Translations under genes and position numbers: made by a program
Assembly: GCA_031289015.1 (NCBI GenBank)
Contig: JAITQG010000002.1
Location: 1-41,328 of the forward strand
Reading direction: 5' to 3'
Length of the DNA: 41,328 nt
DNA from: Lactobacillaceae bacterium
Lineage (GTDB): Bacteria; Bacillota; Bacilli; Lactobacillales; Lactobacillaceae
Shown here: one piece after another, positions 17,856-27,594 of the stretch
Position numbering within the stretch: position 1 is the first letter of the stretch
Layout of the letters: each line of letters opens with the position of its first letter
The notes under the pieces: model-generated
Database searches by the model: none
What the model saw: only the letters and a program-made list of their open reading frames with translations
Told to the model about the DNA's origin: nothing

Positions 17856-18902
17856 ATGAAGAAGAAAGTTATTATTGGGATAGTTATCGGAGTCGTGATT
17901 GCCGCGGGAATTGGGGTTAAATTGCTCGTGCAAGCCAACTCGGCTAAACTACCAGAAATGAGTCAAGAACCGCTTTACACCACGACTACGCTCCACCAAG
18001 ACGTCTTGAGTTTGGCTGGTAAAATTGAAGCCAAACAAGTGCAGATATTAACAAATCCGCGCGGGGATATCCAAAGTGTCATGGTTGCTGATGGGGATCG
18101 TGTTGAACAGGGCCAAGCGTTATTGACCACCAATGATGCTGAAGCTCAAAACACGGCTAATGACCTGGTTAATGCCGTTAATAAGGGGCAACGTGATTTA
18201 CAACAACAAGCTGCAAACCTTGAACAGCTCAAGCAACAAATCAAGAATTTGCCTGCTGAAGATAGTGATGTTAGCCAGTTGCAAACCCAATTGAATTCAG
18301 AAACGCAGGCCTATAAGGATGCTCAAGCTGATTTGGCAAATACGCAAAAACAATTAAATGACGCCAACAACAAAATCAAGCATACTTTGACCGCCCCATT
18401 TGCCGGCGTAATCCAGGTCGCCCATGATAAAAGTGGCGCGGTGATTTTGACGGCATCAACCAATGATTTGATGGTGGTTAGCCAGGTCACTGAATTTGAT
18501 TATCCAAAGGTGAAAAAAGATGCCACGATGCTGGTGAAAGCCCTGGCAACTGGGAACTCACAAGATACTAAAATTAATTTTGTGGCGAGCACCCCAGACG
18601 AAAATAGTAAAAGTCAAAATGCCAAGTATCGGATTACCGCTGATGTAAATAGTCAGCAATTTATGGACGGCCAATCGGTGAAAATCAAAGTGCCACAAAA
18701 CACGATTAAGCTAGCCAAACAAGCAGTTTTGAAGGGAAATACAGTATTTTTGGTGCGTAATGGGCGGGCCTATGCGGTGAAACCAACGATGACGCGCCAA
18801 GATGATTATTACCTAATCACCGACGGACTAAAAGAGGGTGATAAGGTCGTAGCTAATCCAGATGCTAGTTTGAAGGATAAGCAAAAGGTGGTGGCTGAAT
18901 GA
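17856..18902 (+). CDS. Efflux adaptor, membrane-fusion protein (MacA/YknX type)
   Basis: 348 residues from ATG 17856, eight bases after GGGGGAG (the ATG at 17850 would be too close to that site). One N-terminal signal anchor (VIIGIVIGVVIAAGIGVKLLV), a lipoyl/barrel-sandwich half (GDIQSVMVADGDRVEQGQALL), a Gln-rich coiled coil (residues about 95-175), the second half-motif (LTAPFAGVIQVAHDKSGAV) and a beta-barrel end. It bridges the ABC pump and the wall side. First gene of the adaptor-ATPase-permease operon; it overlaps the ATPase gene by four bases (ATGA). Confidence 0.92.
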   Translation: MKKKVIIGIVIGVVIAAGIGVKLLVQANSAKLPEMSQEPLYTTTTLHQDVLSLAGKIEAKQVQILTNPRGDIQSVMVADGDRVEQGQALLTTNDAEAQNTANDLVNAVNKGQRDLQQQAANLEQLKQQIKNLPAEDSDVSQLQTQLNSETQAYKDAQADLANTQKQLNDANNKIKHTLTAPFAGVIQVAHDKSGAVILTASTNDLMVVSQVTEFDYPKVKKDATMLVKALATGNSQDTKINFVASTPDENSKSQNAKYRITADVNSQQFMDGQSVKIKVPQNTIKLAKQAVLKGNTVFLVRNGRAYAVKPTMTRQDDYYLITDGLKEGDKVVANPDASLKDKQKVVAE

Positions 18903-19591
18903 TTCGACTAGAGGGGATTAACAAGTCTTTTAAGGCCGGCACTACCAGCATCCATATTTTAAAAGATATTTCATTTGAAATTGCCGCGGGTGAATTTGTT
19001 TCGATCATGGGGCAGTCTGGCTCAGGTAAATCGACTTTGATCAATATCATTGGTTTCTTGGATGAAGATTTTGTCGGCGATTACCGCTTTGATGACAAGG
19101 TGATTCAAGGGTTGAATCGGACAACTTATTCAAAGCTGAGGAATCAAAATGTCGGCTTTGTCTTTCAAAATTTCAAATTAATTCAAAATGTTTCCGTCAG
19201 AGAAAATGTTGCCTTACCGCTAATTTATGCCGGTGCTCGGCGCCAAGAAATTTGGGCGCGAGTGGCTGAAATGTTGGCAATTGTTGGGCTGGAAGGGCAG
19301 GCCAATAAAAAACCCACTGAATTATCGGGTGGGCAACAACAGCGTGTGTCGATTGCGCGGGCGTTGATTGGCAAACCTAAATTCTTAATTGCTGATGAAC
19401 CAACGGGGGCTTTGGATAGTGAAACCTCCCAAGAAATTATCAAGTTGTTTAAACAAATTAATCATGAGCAAAAGACCACGATTGTGATGGTGACCCACGA
19501 TCCAAATGTCGCCGCTGAAACGGACCGCATTATCCGAATTTTAGACGGTAAAATAACGGCTGATGAGGAGGTTCTCCATGCAACTAATTGA
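18899..19591 (+). CDS. ABC transporter ATPase, MacB/LolD/YknY type
   Basis: 230 residues: Walker A GQSGSGKST (residues 38-46), signature LSGGQQQR (142-149), Walker B FLIADEPTGALDSE and the His switch VMVTHD. The GFVFQNFKLIQNVSVRENV block is typical of the MacB group. It powers export by the permease encoded next. It overlaps its neighbours on both sides (4 and 14 bases), so translation is coupled. Confidence 0.95.
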   Translation: MIRLEGINKSFKAGTTSIHILKDISFEIAAGEFVSIMGQSGSGKSTLINIIGFLDEDFVGDYRFDDKVIQGLNRTTYSKLRNQNVGFVFQNFKLIQNVSVRENVALPLIYAGARRQEIWARVAEMLAIVGLEGQANKKPTELSGGQQQRVSIARALIGKPKFLIADEPTGALDSETSQEIIKLFKQINHEQKTTIVMVTHDPNVAAETDRIIRILDGKITADEEVLHATN

Positions 19592-20777
19592 GTTATTTCA
19601 AACCGCTTGGCAATCCTTGCGCGCTAATCCTAGGCGTAGTATTCTAACGATGATTGGGATCATCATTGGGATTGCGGCGGTGATTACGATCATGGCCTTG
19701 GGGGAAGGGGTCAAACGCGCCACCCTCAAAGATTTACAAGCTACCCAAACTGGTAAACAAACCACCAAGATTGATTTTTTTAACAATGATTACGACGTTG
19801 CTGGGGATGGTTTTTCAGCAGATGATGTGCAAAATATTTCAGCCAACCAACAATTTGGGCTGAGTCAAATCAAAATTATTAAGCAATATAGTAATTTGAA
19901 TTTGGATATTGAAGTTGGTCAGCAAGCTAAATCTGAGCAGGTTTCACTAATCAATGAGCCGACCGCTAATTTGATTGCTGGGCATCAAATTTCGCTAAAT
20001 GATGCGCAGACGAATAGTACCGTGGCACTGGTTTCTAAAGAGTTCGCCAAAAAATCGTTTGGTAAGTATATGAATGCTTTAGATGAATCAGTCACGGTTA
20101 ACGGCCAGAGCTATCGGATCATTGGAGTCTTTAAAAAGGGTGAAGAGGGGATGGATATGGGCGGGGCCGACAAGTATGCGGTGAACGTGATTGTCCCTAA
20201 AAGTACCTATTTGGCTGGAAATGTTGCGAGTCAAGGCGATACCATCAAGTTGACCTTTAAAAAAGGTGAAAATGCCAGTAAGCAAACTAAAAAGATTGTG
20301 ACCTATCTAGAAAAACATGGTTCACAACGGAAAGCCGGAACCTATCAATACATGGATGATGGCAGCTTTTTGGAGGGTATCAGTAAAGCGATTAGTGGGA
20401 TCACGATTTTCATTGCCGCTGTCGCAGGTATATCCTTATTTATTGCCGGTATTGGGGTGATGAATATGATGTATATTTCTGTAGCTGAACGAACCCAAGA
20501 AATTGGGATCCGGCTATCGGTGGGGGCAACGCCTAAAAATATCATGTGGCAATTCTTGCTTGAAGCAATTATGTTGACTGTATCTGGTGGCTTAATTGGC
20601 TTTGGGTTAGGGATTGGCCTTGCGATGTTGGTGGCGATGTTCTTGCCGTTTAGTGCCGTCGTTTCGGCATCTGCATCTATAATTGCGTTTGGTGTCTCAT
20701 CATTTGTCGGAATTATCTTTGGCCTCTTGCCAGCGCGTCTGGCCGCCAATAAGAATTTGATCGATATTTTGCGTTAA
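19578..20777 (+). CDS. ABC permease with MacB core and FtsX domains (YknZ type)
   Basis: 399 residues. One N-terminal helix (SILTMIGIIIGIAAVITIMALG), an extracytoplasmic MacB-core domain (about 50-270), then three FtsX helices (ITIFIAAVAGISLFIAGIGVM; a second near 330; a third near 370). The ERTQEIGIRLSVGATPKNIMWQFLLEA motif is the coupling region. The start at 19578 follows GAGGAGG, inside the end of the ATPase gene. With the two genes before it, it should form a tripartite exporter for an antimicrobial peptide, toxin or envelope stress product; no peptide gene is adjacent. Confidence 0.95.
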   Translation: MQLIELFQTAWQSLRANPRRSILTMIGIIIGIAAVITIMALGEGVKRATLKDLQATQTGKQTTKIDFFNNDYDVAGDGFSADDVQNISANQQFGLSQIKIIKQYSNLNLDIEVGQQAKSEQVSLINEPTANLIAGHQISLNDAQTNSTVALVSKEFAKKSFGKYMNALDESVTVNGQSYRIIGVFKKGEEGMDMGGADKYAVNVIVPKSTYLAGNVASQGDTIKLTFKKGENASKQTKKIVTYLEKHGSQRKAGTYQYMDDGSFLEGISKAISGITIFIAAVAGISLFIAGIGVMNMMYISVAERTQEIGIRLSVGATPKNIMWQFLLEAIMLTVSGGLIGFGLGIGLAMLVAMFLPFSAVVSASASIIAFGVSSFVGIIFGLLPARLAANKNLIDILR

Positions 20778-20785
20778 GCATATTA

Positions 20786-20822
20786 GAAAAAATACCCTGC
20801 CCAAACTGGCGGGGTATTTTTT
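20786..20822. terminator. Bidirectional terminator
   Basis: An A run, TACCCTGCC, a short loop, GGCGGGGTA and a T run; it lies between the exporter operon and the convergent hicB. Confidence 0.9.
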
Positions 20823-21220
20823 TAACCATAGAGGACTTCTTCAAGGGCCTCAGTGGCGACTTTTGATACATTAATATTGGCTTTTTTAGCAGCGTTGTTT
20901 AAGTATTCAGGGAGTGAAATATTTCGTCTAACTGTTTTAGCAACGGATTTGCGATATTCAGCCAAATCATAAGCCACCATCACAATTTCAGTTGTATCAG
21001 CAATTTCCCAAGGTTCAAGTTGGATATTTTTTGGCTCACTCGGATCAGGATATGATGTTTCACTTTCTAACATCAAACCTAATGCATCACGAACCATATA
21101 TAGAGCATCTTGCATATCAGTACCGACTGTAGCGACACCAACGTCTGGGACACGAACATTAATTGAGCCATCTTCATGCGAAAATACTGTAGGGTAAAAC
21201 AACAAATTATTTGTGGTCAT
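20822..21220 (-). CDS. hicB: HicB-family antitoxin
   Basis: 132 residues. N-terminal HicB fold with VRVPDVGVATVGTDMQDALYMVRDALGLMLE, acidic linker, and C-terminal DNA-binding part (RRNISLPEYLNNAAKKANINVSKVATEALEEVL) of the ribbon-helix-helix kind, which should repress the promoter. It lies 26 bases downstream of hicA on the same strand, so toxin gene first, as usual for hicAB. Confidence 0.9.
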   Translation of the reverse strand: MTTNNLLFYPTVFSHEDGSINVRVPDVGVATVGTDMQDALYMVRDALGLMLESETSYPDPSEPKNIQLEPWEIADTTEIVMVAYDLAEYRKSVAKTVRRNISLPEYLNNAAKKANINVSKVATEALEEVLYG

Positions 21221-21246
21221 AATTAAATCTACGCTGCAAACTAGAA

Positions 21247-21441
21247 TTATTTTAATCCAGCTTGTTTTAAGATGCTTGTTTCAGTTCCTTTTGGTAACTC
21301 TCTGCCGCCAGTATGATATGGAACGATAGCAGTTTTTTTAGTTTTAGCATTGTAAAACTTTTTGTGACTGCCGCTTTGACTAATCTCTGCAAAGCCGTTC
21401 TTTATTAAAAACTTAATCATTTTTTGAACTGATATAGGCAT
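21247..21441 (-). CDS. hicA: HicA-family mRNA interferase toxin
   Basis: 64 residues from the ATG at 21441 (AAAGGA before it; an upstream start at 21459 would contain that site). A double-stranded-RNA-binding-like fold with the catalytic-type His in GSHKKFYN and the ending VPYHTGGRELPKGTETSILKQAGL. The family cleaves mRNA and is silenced by HicB. Intact, so the module is probably active. Confidence 0.9.
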   Translation of the reverse strand: MPISVQKMIKFLIKNGFAEISQSGSHKKFYNAKTKKTAIVPYHTGGRELPKGTETSILKQAGLK

Positions 21442-21622
21442 CTGCGCATTTCCTTTCATTCAAGATAATTCAATTATACACAACTATACACATTTAAGCA
21501 ATGAGTGATAATTAGATATTTAGTTAAAACAATAAATATATATCGTGAAACGAAAAAAAAATATTGTTTTTTAGCGATTGATCAATTATACTGAAAGCAT
21601 AAAAACGAAACGAGAAAGAATT

Positions 21623-22102
21623 ATGACATCAAAAGCATTGAGTTTGTGGGTGAAAATTATTTCGGTTGCTTTGGCAGTTTGTGCCGTTGGTTTATGTATC
21701 GTGGCACTTCCAACAAATGGCGGCGACTTGATGGATGTTTTCGCGGTCCCAACAGCATATCAAATGATTTACACTGTGATTTTTTGGTTGTGTGTGCTAC
21801 CTTGGTTTTTGATTTTTGGCATGATGTGGCGTGAAGCGAATGATATCAAAAATGAGAATGTCTTTACAAATGCATCTGCAGTTCGAATTAAGCAGGCAGC
21901 CTATATTTTGATGGCTGATATTGCATTCTTTGCATGTGCCAATATTGCCTTATTTATCTTTTTACAAGAACCAGTTACGTTGTTCATCGCATCAATTTTC
22001 CTAGATATTTTTGGGTTATCTGTTGGTGTGCTGGGATTAGTGTTGGCTCGCTACCTAACTATCGCGGCTGACTTGCAAGAAGAAAGTGCGGCGACGATAT
22101 GA
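21623..22102 (+). CDS. DUF2975-family membrane protein
   Basis: 159 residues, four membrane helices in two pairs, with the typical cytoplasmic FTNASAVRIKQAAYILM segment between helices two and three. The start at 21623 is preferred, as the upstream part to 21578 is polar and lacks a ribosome site. Its stop overlaps the ATG of the HTH gene by four bases (ATGA). In Bacilli, DUF2975 proteins are regularly paired with YozG-like regulators; function unknown. Confidence 0.82.
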   Translation: MTSKALSLWVKIISVALAVCAVGLCIVALPTNGGDLMDVFAVPTAYQMIYTVIFWLCVLPWFLIFGMMWREANDIKNENVFTNASAVRIKQAAYILMADIAFFACANIALFIFLQEPVTLFIASIFLDIFGLSVGVLGLVLARYLTIAADLQEESAATI

Positions 22103-22314
22103 TAGTGATAAATATTGATGTTATGCTGGCAAAACGCAAGATGAGTGTTTCAACTTTAGCTGACAAGGTGGGTATCACCAAGGCGAATTTGTCGATTTTA
22201 AAAAACAACAAAGCCAAAGCCGTCAAATTGAGCACTTTGACGGCGCTGTGTGAAGCGCTTGATTGCCAACCAGGTGATCTCATGGAATATGTGCCGCTGG
22301 AAAGGGCTGAATGA
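22099..22314 (+). CDS. YozG-like Cro/CI-type transcriptional regulator
   Basis: 71 residues, a bare helix-turn-helix: MLAKRKMSVSTLADKVGITKANLSILKNNKAKAVKLSTL then ALDCQPGDLMEY. No sensing domain. Translation-coupled to the membrane protein before it (ATGA) and overlapping the gene after it by four bases, which suggests a membrane protein-HTH-membrane protein unit under self-control. Confidence 0.9.
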   Translation: MIVINIDVMLAKRKMSVSTLADKVGITKANLSILKNNKAKAVKLSTLTALCEALDCQPGDLMEYVPLERAE

Positions 22315-23684
22315 TGAAAAAATTCTTGGCATATTTTGGCTTTGCGGTCATCGAAGCGCTCTTGCTTTTTAAAAACACCGAGAGCATCGCCTATCCAATT
22401 GCAGTTATTCTCGCACTAGTTGGCATCTTTTACACGGTCAAACACTTTAATCGTAATTCACTAATTATTACTGGATTAATTGTGATGTTGAGCTTGTCAG
22501 CAATGTTAATCATGGACTGGACGACGATTTTCATTGCCAAGAAATTAATTATTTTACTCTTGATTTTACTCGTGGTAGAAAACGGTCAAGCGCTACATGT
22601 TCAAAACATGCGCAGTGAACTCTATCGGTATTTAATAGTGGTGAAAACGACCTTGCTTGCGAGTTTCAAAGCATTAAATTATGCGCAACAGATGCTGACC
22701 AAACACATCAAAAATCCGCATATTAAATATATTTTACTTGGCTTGATTATCTCATTGCCACTAGGCTCAATTGTCGTGGCGTTATTGAGTTCTGCCGATC
22801 CCATGTTTGCCCGGATCACCGAGGGCGGGTTCGGTTGGCTATTACATGGTATTAATTTGTTTAACCTGATTGAATTACCTTTGCACATCATATTTTTCTA
22901 TATGGTAGCTTATGGCTATGTGTGGAATTTCAAGCACCAGCCAGTTGTCACCAAAACTTATCAAGCTAAAGGCTCTTCGGTAATTGCCATTACTTTTACA
23001 GCGGTGTTAGCCCTGATTTATGCCCTGTTTAGCTTGATTCAAATTGCTGGATTAGTGCACTTTAAAGCTGGGCAAGTTAATTATGCAGCATTTGCACGCG
23101 AAGGCTTCTTTCAGTTATTGGCCGTCAGCACGCTTAATTTGTTGGTGATTATCATCTCAGTTGAATTTTTTCATCAACATAAGCTCTTGGATATCCTGCT
23201 ATACATTATTTCAGGTAACACATTTATTTTAATTGGTTCATCGCTGACTCGGATGGTTTTATATGTGCAGGCGTATCATTTGACCTGGTTACGGCTGTTT
23301 GTTTTGTGGTTTTTAATTGTTTTGACAGCCTGGTTGATTGGGGCAATAATTTATGTGCGTAAACGGCGCGGCCTTTTCTTGAAATTTACCTTACTGAGTT
23401 TTGCAGGTTGCTACGTGATATTTGCATTATCCAATCCAAATTTACAAGTGGTTAAGTACAACATGGCAAATCACGTTCCGCAAAAGCCAACCGATATGAC
23501 ATATTATCAAGCAGTCCAAATCGAGGATATCTTTGCAACGCTTGCCCGCCAGCCCCAAAACATTGCTGCAAAACGTTTCGTAGAGCAACGGCGTTCGTGG
23601 GTATTAGCAACGCCACCGCAAAATTTGTTGCATTTTAATTTAGCAGTGTATCAAGCTCAGCATGCAGCTAGGAGTTTGAAATAA
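22311..23684 (+). CDS. Large polytopic membrane protein (DUF4153/DUF4173-like)
   Basis: 457 residues, about eleven membrane helices. VNYAAFAREGFFQLLAVSTLNLLVII is the motif I associate with DUF4173/DUF4153 proteins, followed by a short extracytoplasmic C-terminal segment of about 95 residues (after FALSNPNLQVV). ATGATG start overlaps the HTH gene. Function of the family is unknown. Third gene of the coupled operon. Confidence 0.75.
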   Translation: MMKKFLAYFGFAVIEALLLFKNTESIAYPIAVILALVGIFYTVKHFNRNSLIITGLIVMLSLSAMLIMDWTTIFIAKKLIILLLILLVVENGQALHVQNMRSELYRYLIVVKTTLLASFKALNYAQQMLTKHIKNPHIKYILLGLIISLPLGSIVVALLSSADPMFARITEGGFGWLLHGINLFNLIELPLHIIFFYMVAYGYVWNFKHQPVVTKTYQAKGSSVIAITFTAVLALIYALFSLIQIAGLVHFKAGQVNYAAFAREGFFQLLAVSTLNLLVIIISVEFFHQHKLLDILLYIISGNTFILIGSSLTRMVLYVQAYHLTWLRLFVLWFLIVLTAWLIGAIIYVRKRRGLFLKFTLLSFAGCYVIFALSNPNLQVVKYNMANHVPQKPTDMTYYQAVQIEDIFATLARQPQNIAAKRFVEQRRSWVLATPPQNLLHFNLAVYQAQHAARSLK

Positions 23685-23741
23685 GGCTTAAGCACACTAG
23701 GTAGTACACAACTGGGTTATAATTTAATAAAAGAATTCAAA

Positions 23742-23750
23742 AAGGAGGTG
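23742..23750 (+). promoter_or_regulatory. Near-perfect ribosome-binding site
   Basis: AAGGAGGTG six bases before ATG 23757. It rules out the in-frame GTG at 23748, which lies inside it. TATAAT is visible at 23718-23723. Confidence 0.7.
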
Positions 23751-23756
23751 AGTTTC

Positions 23757-24518
23757 ATGACTATGCCAAGAATTGATCCAAAGCAAAAGTTAAAAAATGA
23801 TAAGTTGTATAAGTATCTGCCGTTTAAAATTAAGCAAGTAATTAACTCGATTTGCACAGGAACCCTCGCGTTGCAACACAATTCGAAACGCTTCATTGTT
23901 TTTGAGGAATTCTTAACCACTGATTTTCCTTATCAAACTGCGCCGGTTAATTTAACGGAAATTGATGAGATAGAACCCCAAGACCTATTTTTGCAATACG
24001 ATAATGAGCAATTACTGCAAAAAATGGCGAACATTATTGCAACAGAATTTGACATGGATGAAAGCGCTAGTTTAAATTGTGGGGTCATCACTTTGTACTT
24101 GGCCTTCAAGCAACTAAAAATTTATCGGTTGAATGCGCATCATAAGCATACTTATTTTGTGATTGCAAAAAGGTTAACATTTCTTGGTGAACGAAAAAAT
24201 CCGTCGATCGATGCGTGGTACCAAGTCGTTGGCACGAAATATCAAGCAACTTTCAAGCGGGATTTTAAAAAGCTAAAGGTGGGTAATCAGCTTAAATTGG
24301 TGCGTGAACGAACGAATAAGTATGATAAGTTCGCGATTCGAGTTGTGAACGCAAAAAATTCGCATACTTTGGGCTATATCTCGCGTCAAAAAAACACTGA
24401 CTTAGCAAACTTTATGGACGAAGGTGGCAAAGTCAAAGCATATGTTGCCAATAAGAAAGATGATAGCGAGGCATACAATGCGCTTGGTGTGACAGTTAAA
24501 ATTCGCCCCCAAAAATAA
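23757..24518 (+). CDS. HIRAN-domain protein without helicase
   Basis: 253 residues. The first 150 are basic and not recognised (LPFKIKQVINSICTGTLALQHNSKRFIVFEEFL; an acidic ILIATEFDMDE-like patch). Residues about 160-240 form a HIRAN domain: YQATFKRDFKKLKVGNQLKLVRERTN, KYDKFAIRVVNAK, LGYISRQKNTDLANFMDEGG. HIRAN binds free 3' DNA ends, and is best known fused to SNF2 helicases (HLTF, Rad5). Here it stands alone, possibly for damaged DNA or for mobile-element related roles. Monocistronic. Confidence 0.75.
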   Translation: MTMPRIDPKQKLKNDKLYKYLPFKIKQVINSICTGTLALQHNSKRFIVFEEFLTTDFPYQTAPVNLTEIDEIEPQDLFLQYDNEQLLQKMANIIATEFDMDESASLNCGVITLYLAFKQLKIYRLNAHHKHTYFVIAKRLTFLGERKNPSIDAWYQVVGTKYQATFKRDFKKLKVGNQLKLVRERTNKYDKFAIRVVNAKNSHTLGYISRQKNTDLANFMDEGGKVKAYVANKKDDSEAYNALGVTVKIRPQK

Positions 24519-24532
24519 GCAAACGCATAACA

Positions 24533-24560
24533 GGTTGGCATGCCATGTCAGCCTTTTTTT
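24533..24560 (+). terminator. Rho-independent terminator
   Basis: GGTTGGCATG and CATGTCAGCC pair with two wobbles, followed by a T run. Confidence 0.75.
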
Positions 24561-24707
24561 CGTGTAATTCAGTAAAAATTTGCGCAGATATTGCGTCCGA
24601 TAGATATAATTTGAAAAACCTGCAAAAATCGGTAAAGTAAAGGGTAAGTACATGGTTTTTACATAGAAAAAGCTGATCAATTCCATTGTTGAAGCGAGGT
24701 TGACAAC

Positions 24708-25622
24708 ATGCTGGATTTAGAAAATTTAACAACCGAACAACGTAACCTAAAAACGCTGCATTTGGATGAACTCAGTGTTCGTGAGGCTTTACAAATCATG
24801 AATGCCGAAGACCAACAAGTGGCGGTGGCGGTGCAGGCTGCACTGGATCAAATTGAACCGGTGATTGAACATATTATTACGGCCTTTCAAACGGGTGGCC
24901 GGCTCATTTACATGGGAGCTGGCACGAGTGGTCGGCTTGGAGTTTTAGACGCGGCGGAGTGTGTGCCGACGTTTGGCATTGATCCGGCCATGGTTGTTGG
25001 TTTAATTGCCGGTGGAAGTATGGCGATGATCACTGCCGTTGAAGGGGCCGAAGATAGTTTGACATTGGGGGCACAGGACTTAATTGACCTGCATTTGACG
25101 GCTCAAGATGTCGTGGTTGGCATCGCGGCGAGTGGGCGCACGCCGTATGTGATTGGTGGCTTGGATTATGCACGCAAGGTCGGAGCGACAACGTGCAGTT
25201 TGGCGGCCAATCAGCACGCCAAAATTAGTGCGCATGCTCAATTGCCGATTGAAATTGATGCTGGCCCTGAATTTTTGACCGGCTCGACGCGCTTGAAAGC
25301 AGGAACGGCGCAAAAATTAGTCTTAAATATGTTGTCGACGATTGCGATGATTGGCATTGGCAAGGTGTATCAAAACTTGATGGTTGATGTCAAACCCACT
25401 AACGCCAAGCTGGTTGAACGGGCCAAGCGCATTATTATGGCCGCCACGGATGTGGATTATGCAACCGCGCAACAGGCATTCATGGACGCTGATGAACAAG
25501 TCAAATTGGCGATTGTGATGTTGTTGACTGATTTACCCAAGGCTCAAGCGCAGGCAAGGTTAACTGAAAAGCGCGGGATTATCAAAAATGTAATTGATTT
25601 GGAGGAGTTACAGCATGACTGA
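24708..25622 (+). CDS. murQ: N-acetylmuramic acid 6-phosphate etherase
   Basis: 304 residues, the usual size. SIS-fold enzyme with [66 protein letters not shown] and the C-terminal [14 protein letters not shown]. It cleaves the lactyl ether of MurNAc-6-P to GlcNAc-6-P and D-lactate. A GAGG site precedes the start. It overlaps the PTS gene by eight bases, so uptake and cleavage are coupled. TATAAT at 24605-24610 may mark the promoter. Confidence 0.96.
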   Translation: MLDLENLTTEQRNLKTLHLDELSVREALQIMNAEDQQVAVAVQAALDQIEPVIEHIITAFQTGGRLIYMGAGTSGRLGVLDAAECVPTFGIDPAMVVGLIAGGSMAMITAVEGAEDSLTLGAQDLIDLHLTAQDVVVGIAASGRTPYVIGGLDYARKVGATTCSLAANQHAKISAHAQLPIEIDAGPEFLTGSTRLKAGTAQKLVLNMLSTIAMIGIGKVYQNLMVDVKPTNAKLVERAKRIIMAATDVDYATAQQAFMDADEQVKLAIVMLLTDLPKAQAQARLTEKRGIIKNVIDLEELQHD

Positions 25623-27543
25623 AGATAAAATTAACCGCCTGGCTCAAGAAATCTATGCGCAAATTGGCGGACCAGATAATGTTATAAAGTTGATTCATTG
25701 TATGACCCGTGTGCGGTTGACGATTCGCGATTATGCTCAGGTCGATATTGCTGGTTTGAAAGCGCTGGATGGCGTGATGGGTGTGGTTGAAGATGACACG
25801 CTCCAAGTCGTGATTGGGCCTGGGAAGGTTAATAAGGTCGCCCAAGCCATGGTTGATACGGTCGGCGTTAAATTAGGTGAACCATTTCCTAATGCGCAGG
25901 ACTTGTCATTTGCGGAACAAACGGCGCAAAACAAGGTGGCAGCGAAAAATCAATATAATAAGCCGTCTAAATTTAAAGCCGTGCTCAAGGCGATTTCAAA
26001 TATTTTCGTGCCATTGATTCCAGCCTTTGTGGGGGCCGGAATTATTGCCGGGATTGCCTCGGTGCTGGGGAATTTAATCACCGCTGGCTCACTGGATGCT
26101 AATCAGTGGGGCCAAATTGTTACGGTGTTAAACATCATTAAGAATGGAATTTTTGGTTATTTGGCCATTTATACTGGGATCAATGCGGCTACTGAATTTG
26201 GGGCCACCCCTGGGCTTGGTGGTGTGTTGGGGGCGACGACATTATTGGCGGGGATGAATCCTGAACAACCGCTCATTAATATTTTTGACGGTCAAGCACT
26301 TGCAGCTGGTCAAGGCGGCATTATCGGGGTCATCTTTGCGGTCTGGGTGCTATCACGCTTAGAGAAACGGTTACATAAAATTATTCCCGATGCCGTCGAT
26401 ATTATTGTGACGCCTACGATTACCCTCCTAGTGATGGGATTGTTTACGATTTTCTTGGTGATGCCCGTTGCTGGTTGGATTTCGGCCGGTTTAGTCGGCG
26501 GCATCACGTGGGTCTTGAATGTTGGGGGTGCTGTGTCTGGCTTTATTTTGGGGGCGGCCTTTTTGCCAATGGTGATGTTTGGCTTGCATCAAATTTTGAC
26601 ACCGATTCATTTAGAAATGATTGCCAAGACTGGCAGCACACAACTCTTGCCGATTTTGGCGATGGCTGGTGCGGGTCAAGTTGGGGCCGCCTTTGCCCTG
26701 TGGTACAAGTTAAAGCAAAATAAGGTCTTGGCCAATAACATTAAAGGCGCCTTGCCAGTTGGGATTTTGGGCATTGGTGAACCTTTGATTTATGGGGTGA
26801 CGCTACCAATGGGCCGGCCGTTTATTACGGCGTGTTTGGGTGGTGGCATTGGCGGGGCGATTATTGGCGCCTTTGGCAATACCGGTGCGATTGCGATCGG
26901 ACCGAGTGGTGTGGCGCTGATTCCATTGATTGCCCACGGGCGTTGGTGGGTATATTGTCTTGGGTTGCTAGGCGGTTACTTGGGTGGCTTTGTGGTGACT
27001 TATTGCTTTGGGATTCCAAAGGATGAAATCAGCAAGGCGCAAAACTATGCGGTTGAGCATCCAGTGACCACCGTTCAGACAGCCGATGAAGTGTTAATGG
27101 TCATGGCCCCGGTCAACGGGACGGTGGTTGCGCTAAATGACTTGGCTGACCCAGTTTTTGCGGGTGAAATGATGGGCAAGGGTTTGGCCATCGAACCTAG
27201 CGATGGTGAATTCGTGGCGCCTGTTGACGGCATTGTCACGTCAGTATTTCCCACGCAACATGCAATCGGGATTACGAGCCATCGCGGAATTGAAATTTTG
27301 ATGCACATTGGTTTGAATACGGTGAAACTAGCGGGGATGGGCTATACACAACACGTTCAACAAGGGCAGACCATCAAGGTTGGGGATCCGCTAGTCACGG
27401 TGGACTTGCCAACGGTGCGCGCTATGGGATATGCGGTGACAACGCCGGTTATTATTTTGAATACCGCCGAGTATCAAAGTGTGGGCGTTAATAGTACCGG
27501 CACGATTCAACGCGGGGCTGCATTTATCAAAATTGTTAAGTAA
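25615..27543 (+). CDS. murP: PTS N-acetylmuramic acid permease, fused EIIB-C-A
   Basis: 642 residues. EIIB comes first (Cys29 in IHCMTRVRL), then EIIC (about 120-480, with [10 protein letters not shown]-like and [18 protein letters not shown] segments), then a glucose-type EIIA (about 500-640) with His549 (THAIG-like) and the phospho-accepting His564 in [14 protein letters not shown]. coli MurP lacks EIIA and borrows Crr; here the EIIA is fused. Start at 25615 follows GGAGGAG; the upstream in-frame start at 25594 lies before it. Imports and phosphorylates MurNAc; murQ directly upstream supports this substrate. No MurR regulator is in view. Confidence 0.92.
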   Translation: MTEDKINRLAQEIYAQIGGPDNVIKLIHCMTRVRLTIRDYAQVDIAGLKALDGVMGVVEDDTLQVVIGPGKVNKVAQAMVDTVGVKLGEPFPNAQDLSFAEQTAQNKVAAKNQYNKPSKFKAVLKAISNIFVPLIPAFVGAGIIAGIASVLGNLITAGSLDANQWGQIVTVLNIIKNGIFGYLAIYTGINAATEFGATPGLGGVLGATTLLAGMNPEQPLINIFDGQALAAGQGGIIGVIFAVWVLSRLEKRLHKIIPDAVDIIVTPTITLLVMGLFTIFLVMPVAGWISAGLVGGITWVLNVGGAVSGFILGAAFLPMVMFGLHQILTPIHLEMIAKTGSTQLLPILAMAGAGQVGAAFALWYKLKQNKVLANNIKGALPVGILGIGEPLIYGVTLPMGRPFITACLGGGIGGAIIGAFGNTGAIAIGPSGVALIPLIAHGRWWVYCLGLLGGYLGGFVVTYCFGIPKDEISKAQNYAVEHPVTTVQTADEVLMVMAPVNGTVVALNDLADPVFAGEMMGKGLAIEPSDGEFVAPVDGIVTSVFPTQHAIGITSHRGIEILMHIGLNTVKLAGMGYTQHVQQGQTIKVGDPLVTVDLPTVRAMGYAVTTPVIILNTAEYQSVGVNSTGTIQRGAAFIKIVK

Positions 27544-27554
27544 TTGAAGCCAAA

Positions 27555-27583
27555 TAAAAAAACAGCCGCTGGGCTGTTTTTTT
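27555..27583. terminator. Bidirectional terminator
   Basis: AAAAAAACAGCC, GCTG loop, GGCTGTTTTTTT after murP and facing the minus-strand gene at 27595. Confidence 0.92.
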
Positions 27584-27594
27584 GAGGTCTGGAT

